Source of the DNA: Epiperipatus broadwayi
Lineage: Eukaryota > Onychophora > Udeonychophora > Euonychophora > Peripatidae
Direction of reading: 5' to 3'
Assembly: GCA_028023455.1 (NCBI GenBank)
Contig: JAQFVV010000111.1
Coordinates: forward strand, 1,617,909-1,681,908
Length of the DNA stretch: 64,000 nucleotides
Program-made: the position numbers and the translations under genes
Notes under the pieces: generated by a model
Databases searched by the model: none
What the model was told of the DNA's origin: nothing
What the model saw: the letters and a program-made list of their open reading frames with translations, nothing else
Shown: positions 57,477 to 64,000 of the stretch, in pieces
Numbering within the stretch: the first letter of the stretch is position 1
Layout of the letters: the number at the start of each line of letters is the position of its first letter

Positions 57477-57701
57477 AATAGAGTTGGGCTGGACATATTG
57501 CTAGAAGAAATGATAATAGATGGGCAATTGAAATTTTAAACTGGATTCCAAGAGATTGTAAAAGACCCAGAAAGAGACCACATGTGAGATGGATGGATGA
57601 AATAAGAAAATGTGCAGGGGTGTTGTGGAAAAGAGATGCTAAAGATCGGAGAAGATGGATTAAACTTGGAGAGACCTTCATCCTGCAGTGATGATGATGA
57701 T
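55484..57701 (+). mobile_element. RTE-type LINE, copy 2, 5'-truncated
   Basis: Same subfamily and same order as copy 1 at 25.5 kb, on the opposite strand. Homology begins at about 55484 (GAAAGTACAGCAGAATTGGA), inside the endonuclease, so the 5' truncation point is different and slightly later. It ends CTGCAG followed by a (TGA)n run at 57688-57701. Compared with copy 1 it lacks about 13 bases between CTGCAG and the TGA run. The coding region has one frameshift and extra stops near its end. Confidence 0.93.
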
Positions 57702-57704
57702 ATT

Positions 57705-60195
57705 TTGTGATTATTTATTATGTACTTTTTTCATTTTACTGCAAAACTAATTTTCATCAAAAAATGTAAAACACATTTAAATAAAAACAAAGTAAACAAA
57801 ATATATATATATATTTTAGCTAACATAATGTATATTTTCTAATTCATTTTGAGGGCACTATTACGTAATCAAAGTTTTTAAAAAAAAAAATAGTAAACTG
57901 TTAATTTTCTTTTTGGTGAGAAATATTCACATTTTATATATCAAGAGATTTGAAAGCAATAAACAGGAGAGATACATGCTTTTCCATTTCAAAGAGATGG
58001 ACAATATAAATAAGCTTGCATGGATTTGCATAAATTACTACGTTAGAAGGCTATGAATATGAGTTGTAAGCTCTGAAAGCGCTTAGCCTTAAGAAATATT
58101 AATATAATCGTTGAATTTAATTTCACTATATACGTTAAGCGTATTTAATATTATATAAAGATACCAAATAAAATTAGACAAGTAATTCAAATTTTACCTA
58201 ATATATTGTACATATTTTTTTAATATCATTATATAATTATTTTAATAGCGCAATATATAAAATTTTAATATATATATATATTTTTTTGGCCTGGTGAAAA
58301 TGTTTAACAACTGAAGATATGTTGCAATATATAACTTAGAAATTATAAGTAATGTATTGTATTTTTTTTTTTTTGGTCCAGTTTCTAATAATGTTTGATC
58401 AATTTTTTTTTTTTTAATTATATAAAGAATAAATTATTTTTTTCTGTTATGAATATTTTTTTTTCTACAATAAAAATGTTATGAATCTTGACACTTAATT
58501 TTATGAAAGACATTTGACTTCCATGACATCATATCCTATTATGTCAATATTACAAACAACTGCTATTTTTAAAAAGATCACTATAGCAAATCCTTGCTTG
58601 CCTTTCAAAAGTATTTTCATATATTTTTATTTTATCCAATCATTAAGCCCATTGAAAATTATCAAAACACTACCTAAGCCATTATTATCATGACACATAA
58701 GAATTGATAATTGGTATCAACAATAATAGTCATCATTATTATCCTGCTTGCCAAACTAAGTTAATATATTTTTTGTATTAAAGTTGCTTAGTTAAGGAAA
58801 TATTCTGAAATGTTGTTACACGACCAACTATCTTACTTAGAATTCATGTGTACTACAATCTTGTTTACAAATAGTTACCAGTAATTTTTTGGGAATTAAA
58901 TATCTAATTCACACATCAGTCTATTTTCTCACTTTCTTAGTCATAAAAGAAAACTAAATGTTTATTGAATACCATCCTATTTTATTACTAAGTTTATATG
59001 GCTAAAAATGATTAATTATTAAGTTTACAAGTACTAAAAATAATTAATTTGTTATGTTTTGCATCATTTTCTATTATAATGGTAGGTGATTCTAACTTCT
59101 TCCTTCTAAAGATAGGGGATTCTATCTTTTTCCTTCTCATTCTATCTGCGGTCAGAAAATTACACATCAGCATAACAAATCTTAATCGTTACCTTTAACT
59201 GGAGAATCTTTACACATACATTTTATAAACCAATCACTCCCTGTATAAAGTTTTCCCAAGTTCTGAGTCATTCTCCCCTAGATGAAGTTTTCCCTATCTA
59301 TGGGTCATTCAAGGGAGTTGAGGAAGAAACTGACTATAGAAATAGTGCATATGCATTATTAATTCTGGATGATTCTATCCCTCCCAGTTTTATAGTAACT
59401 TCCTACACAGATTTCTACATTTAGGATCAACCAACAATCTGACCGAATCAGCAATCCCAATTCTATCCCACCCCCCATCTCTACACCATTCATGTACTAT
59501 CTGCCTATCAGGGTGCCATTAAGCTATTTCTAACCTAGAAATTTATAATGGTGGCAGGTACATATTCATAATCTATAATTTAAACATACCATTAGTCCAG
59601 TCACTAGTTCAATGGACAAGCTGAGATTAACTAGCATATATATATAATTTTTACCAAGTAAGATATAGCTTAAGAATAAACAACTTAAATTTATTTCTGT
59701 GAGGTGGTAAATAAATATATTAAATAACAAGACTGCCAGACTTAACAGACAAAACGTATTTATTAAGCACACAAGTTTATTAAGATTGATTTAATTAATT
59801 TAGTTTATTCTTTAAAAATTTTGGTTTAATGTATTTAACTTATTTTAAAATCAAATAATGCACAAATAATGATATGTGTTCAATTTTATATTTAAATTTA
59901 TGTTTATGATAGCAAACTCCTACCATATTACCAACAAGTCTTACACTAAGCATTAAAGAGTATATTATATATTTTGTGAAGATTACATTGAACATTTATT
60001 TAGATAAGAATCTTTTAACTTTGCAAAGTTTATGAAAATAAAGTTCAGATTTGGTTATCAGAGAAAGTCTATAATTCATTATATCACTTAATGGTTCATA
60101 TTTAAAGGAAAATAAAATTCAGAGATCTTAAATCAAAGAAAGTTTATAGTTCAATCTATCATTAATAATTTATACTTTCCTTCCTTTCTCCGGGC
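57705..60195. other. AT-rich non-coding DNA
   Basis: No gene. Long poly-T runs near 58365 and 58405 and AT runs near 57800 and 58270. 59080-59480 is slightly GC-richer but without motif. Confidence 0.55.
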
Positions 60196-60198
60196 TAG

Positions 60199-60448
60199 TT
60201 CCCTCTTGATGAAGATCTCCTGAGCTTATGCAAGAGCCATTTCTTGTGGACGATGACAATTTATGAAGATGGTTCCGGCGGTTCGGTCCTAGGATTTGCA
60301 GAGATGAAAGCTGTCTTTGGCCAGCTGGATCGAGGAAAGCGCGATTTCAACAATGACAAATTCTCCTGGATTTCTTATGAATTTTTCTTTTTATAGTCCC
60401 GAAGCATCTTATCTTGGAATCCTCGGATCCATCCGACATATTTCATTG
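60199..60448 (+). CDS. Candidate host exon, gene not recognised
   Basis: This block stands out: GC-richer, with several CpG words (GGTTCCGGCGGTTCGG, CTGGATCGAGGAAAGCGCG). A pyrimidine tract and AG (TTTCCTTCCTTTCTCCGGGCTAG, ending 60198) precede it and a strong donor TTG-GTAAGTA follows at 60449. From 60199 one frame is open for 65 codons to TAG 60394-60396: it begins FPLDEDLLSLCKSH and includes YEDGSGGSVLGFAEMKAVFG, QLDRGKRDFNND and FSWISYE. That stop lies 52 bases before the donor, so either this is a last coding exon, or the coding frame is another one (a frame from ATG 60351 reaches the donor), or the block is an untranslated 5' exon. I do not recognise the protein. The minus strand also has short open frames here, so strand is not certain. 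Confidence 0.35.
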
Positions 60449-60449
60449 G

Positions 60450-61935
60450 TAAGTAGATTTTTCTTCTGCGGTCTATGTGCATATATATCTTGGGCAGGAA
60501 AAGCAAGTCTTTTGTTTTTTTCTTTTGACTCTTATCTATTTCATAATATTTTTAATGATCATTTTGCCCTAAAGACCTGTTTGTAATTTTATCTTTGTTA
60601 AGAAAGAAATTACTCTTATCTTTATTTTTAAGACTAAAAAGTTTTTATTATTATTTTATTTTAAGATTAGAATCTTTGTTTCCAATTCTATAAATTCTTT
60701 TAGCTTATTTTATTTTCAATACTTAAACGAAACTTATTACTAACTCATTATCTGTGCATTTAACTCATTATTAGATATCTACAAAAAAAAAAAATGTTAA
60801 TGAAACGTATATATATATCCTGTTACAATATGTTGCATTTGATAATTACTTTATTAGTAAATTTTAGAGATCAAATATTTATATTCTGAACTCTCATTGC
60901 AAATTATTCTGCCAATCATATTTGTTTTGCATTATTTTATTAAATTTATGTGCTGTAAATCATTAAAACATGATGCTTGTGTTATTTTCTGCAATAAATT
61001 TAAATAATTGTCTAGAATTGAATTCAAGATAAAATATATGCAGTTAATATGAACTATTTATTTATATTATCAAAATTCATGTTTGCTCCATTTTTAAGTT
61101 CCATTTTATATCTAATTTTAAATTTGTAATTAAATGTATATGCATTTCTTTAAAAATTTTATATACTATAAATTATTTACATTCTGATGTGTCTCCGTTA
61201 AAATCCCATAAATCTTAATTAAAGTTAATACAGAAAGAAGAAATGAAAGTATTGTACTCATATTCTAACATAGTAAATATTCAATGTTATATTTGCCTAT
61301 CCAATTCATCTTTATTATTCTTTATTTTTGTTTGCAAAAATTATTATGTAATTCATGTTTCATAGCCAATATTTGAAAGTTTATTTATTGGTTGTTTAAT
61401 CATAATTCTTCTTCACCCCTTTCATTAAGCAAAAATTAGTAATAGTAACCAAATGGTCTTCAATAATAAATGTGTTGTTATATGTATTCAATTATTTATC
61501 TGGCATAAATTATCCATTTACCTGTAAAATATCTAATTCTTTACCTAAATGTACAAATAATCCATAATTTAATCAATGAATTATCAATAAAAACTACTTG
61601 GGAATTAAAAATGTATTTCTACAATTCATTTATATTTTGAAAATGTTTATTTGCAATTTGTCTAGGTAATGAGAAAGAAAGCTTTTACTGAAATTCAAAA
61701 GTTAATTAATGTATCCCGACCTGTATTTTTGATCAACATTAATGAGGGTGAGGATATGTATTTTGTATATCTGATATGAAAAAAACACATGTAATTTTCT
61801 TTTTGATTATCATTATTGTATTAGAGATGTCAATAGTCTAAGATTTATTTGGGGAAAATCTACCATTGTTCAGTATATTATTTTTTGAGCAATTTTTAAA
61901 ATTTGAGAAAAAATTAGGAAGCCGTCAGTAAGTTT
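60450..61935. other. AT-rich non-coding DNA
   Basis: T-rich on the plus strand just after the donor, as an intron would be, but no acceptor with a coding exon was found downstream. Confidence 0.5.
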
Positions 61936-61940
61936 TAAGT

Positions 61941-62186
61941 CAAAGCAAAAATCTCTCCATACAGTATTGCCACCCTGTGCCAACCAGAGTAATCAATGAA
62001 TGCCAGAAGGCTTGTGCATTAAAATCCCTATCTAATGCCTACTCATCCAATATCCCCAAACTAGTTTCTGGCTTGTGGCCATCGTCAGTGAGGAGCTTTG
62101 GATCTGAGAGCTCTGCACCTAGATCTTAGGCATTGATTACTCTGGTTGGCACAGGGTGGCAATACTGTATGGAGAGTTTTACTTTG
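61941..62186. mobile_element. Repeat family A, palindromic (MITE-like) copy
   Basis: Terminal inverted repeats of about 58-64 bases: left (61941-62004) CAAAGCAAAAATCTCTCCAT, ACAGTATTGCCACCCTGTGC, CAACCAGAGTAATCAATGAA, TGCC; right (62129-62186) GGCATTGATTACTCTGGTTG, GCACAGGGTGGCAATACTGT, ATGGAGAGTTTTACTTTG. The left has a 4-base insertion and a few mismatches. The middle holds the same core as 52.95 kb (CTAGTTTCTGGCTTGTGGCC, GAGGAGCTTTGGATCTGAGA). Similarity to the 53.2-kb copy continues past the right terminal repeat to about 62240 in inverted sense, so the true element may be longer. Confidence 0.85.
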
Positions 62187-62244
62187 TTTATAAACAATTA
62201 TGTGCTAGTATAAGATAGTGATCATGTGATGCTTAATGGTTTAA

Positions 62245-64000
62245 GTTTTAAGTCATTATTATTTTTCGTTGGAAAATCAAATTATAATAAAATATTATGA
62301 TTATAAGTGAAAATGTATAAATAATCTTATGTGTGAAATATATATAAATTTATTAGTTTAAAGAAACATTTAACAGTTTATTCTTAGCCATAGTAGTAAG
62401 AATTAGTTGTGAAATGCAAGGATATGTGAAAAATGAATCTTTTCAAGTATGTATGCATTTAGATGAATATGAAATGCTAAAATTTATTCATATTTTATTA
62501 TTTGCCATAGAATAAATTTTATTTTTGCTTGCTATTTTAACAAAAAGTATGGATGGAATATACCTTATGTAGAAGTAGTTATTATATTGTGAATGTTCAT
62601 GTTTGAGATATAGGCACTTGCTTTATTATTCATATGTGTTTCTCTTCAGCATATTGTTGTGGTTATCTATTAATGCATATACATGTCGTCATTAGTATGT
62701 TTGAATTTATATTTTCTTTTAGCAAAATCTGCATTCAGTTGATATTTGAATTATTATACATTTAGATTACACACAATGAGCTTTTCATATTTAGATTTAT
62801 TATTTATGCTTTTAATTGTCATGACAAAAAAATTAGGTAAATCTAATGTATAGTTTAATGGTAATGTTTTGGTTATATGATTAGTCAACTATAATCTGGA
62901 GCATTTTTGAAGTACAATATCTTATTTAAGTATTACACATCTTTATCCTATTTCCACTTATTATTAATGTTACATCCAAACACACATGAATGTTTCTACA
63001 TACACACACAATTTTTCTCTTTTACTGAAATGGATTTATAAGTTATAAAATATTTTATGGATCTTCAAATTTTGAAGAACAAAGGTAATATGATAGGATT
63101 TGTTGGCATATAGTAAAAAAAATTTAGTGTCATTGTTAATACACTTTATTATTTATGATTTTATTGAAAGGAGGCCAAACTCATTTCTGCTTTAACCATA
63201 TTTTTAGCATCAAATGTTTATTTAACTGTAATTGTTTTGAAAAATTAAATAAATATTATTTTATGATTTTCCTTTTAATCAACAATCAATGTATATATTT
63301 TATTTTCCTTTTTTTTTTTTTTTAGAAATAATTAATTCCAATCATGTATATTTTCTTTTTAAATTGTTGTAAATAAGTTATAATGATGTTAAAATCTGAT
63401 CATGTTTTATTACGTATTGGTCAAATTTTATTTATATGTTATGTTAACAAGAACTTCAGATGTTTAGTTATGATGTAATATTAAATGATTTGTATGCTAG
63501 TATGATGACTAGATGAATTCAAACTTGTCCAGATATCTTATTTAAATTCTTTGATAAGTGATATCAGCACTACATTATACTTAGAATAAATAAAATTGTC
63601 AGATTAATGGTTTTCATGTAGAAACTAGTGGTTGAAAAATAATAAAATTACCACTGAACTTCAACTGGGGCTGTTACTGCATTTTTTTCTTTAATTCTTG
63701 ATAAATATATGATTCCTCCCATCCTTTATTTAAAATATTAAAAAGAAATCCCTCACAACTATAAATTTAACTAATTTACTGTTTTGACAAAATCTTAACA
63801 AACTATATTCAGTTAAATCATATTAGCTGTTGGCCAAATTTATAATCTTTTATAAATTTATCACTATGCAAATCAAGATTCTTGATTAATAATTTGGTGT
63901 CTTATGGAAAGATATCTCAGTAACATTTGCATGGACATTCAAGCAACAATTTTATATATAAATCTAGTAAGGTTCTCTGATTCAGACGCTTAACAAGCTT
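62245..64000. other. AT-rich non-coding DNA
   Basis: No gene or clear repeat to the window edge; poly-T run near 63308. Confidence 0.6.

Overview
The window is animal nuclear DNA of very high A+T content (by eye about three quarters), CpG-poor, and full of homopolymer runs and short AT microsatellites. The spliced-type sequence, RTE, Gypsy, hAT, pogo and piggyBac-like elements and the absence of dense ORFs point to an invertebrate metazoan with a large, repeat-rich genome. I cannot name the species. I found no host gene I can name. Almost everything interpretable is a mobile element or its debris.

Layout. 1-6127: AT-rich non-coding DNA with two faint repeat copies. 6128-9180: a Ty3/Gypsy LTR retrotransposon with 5' LTR, primer-binding site, gag, protease, reverse transcriptase and RNase H, broken in many places and lacking integrase and 3' LTR. 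A palindromic foldback element (9178-9745) cuts it off and supplies the last codons of its final ORF. 10.1-14.7 kb: tandem duplications, a strand-skewed block at 10.3-10.8 kb and a diverged pair of repeats. 14.74-15.31 kb: a decayed pogo/Tigger-like transposase. 16.99-18.45 kb: decayed minus-strand remnants of a hAT transposase C-terminus and of an RTE endonuclease. 21544-22030: a well-preserved non-autonomous hAT element with perfect 8-bp target duplication.

25.49-27.96 kb (minus) holds a 5'-truncated RTE-type LINE with an 800-codon ORF, abutting a palindromic element (27.96-28.53 kb). 30.5-31.06, 35.98-37.08 and 38.42-38.98 kb are three more foldback elements; the second is about 1.1 kb with arms near 500 bp. 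33.44-35.57 kb is a CpG-richer block with LTR-like ends. 39.21-41.40 kb is a piggyBac-like, TTAA-bounded element containing a 162-bp tandem repeat arranged as a 359-bp higher-order unit.

46.9-48.8 kb is a slightly GC-richer stretch with a possible exon or promoter, a tRNA-like SINE head and another LINE relic. 52.85-53.38 and 61.94-62.19 kb are copies of one inverted-repeat family, one carrying a perfect 23-bp hairpin. 55.48-57.70 kb (plus) is a second, more damaged RTE copy of the same subfamily as that at 25.5 kb. 60.20-60.45 kb is the only block that resembles a host coding exon; its gene is not recognised.

No genes act together here as an operon or pathway. The window is best read as a record of successive insertions, with at least four ages of RTE material, one Gypsy, three DNA-transposon superfamilies and several non-autonomous foldback families inserted into or beside one another. 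I did not find a convincing new cellular system. The most distinctive structures are the higher-order tandem array inside the piggyBac-like element, the 1.1-kb palindrome and the chimeric Gypsy/foldback ORF.
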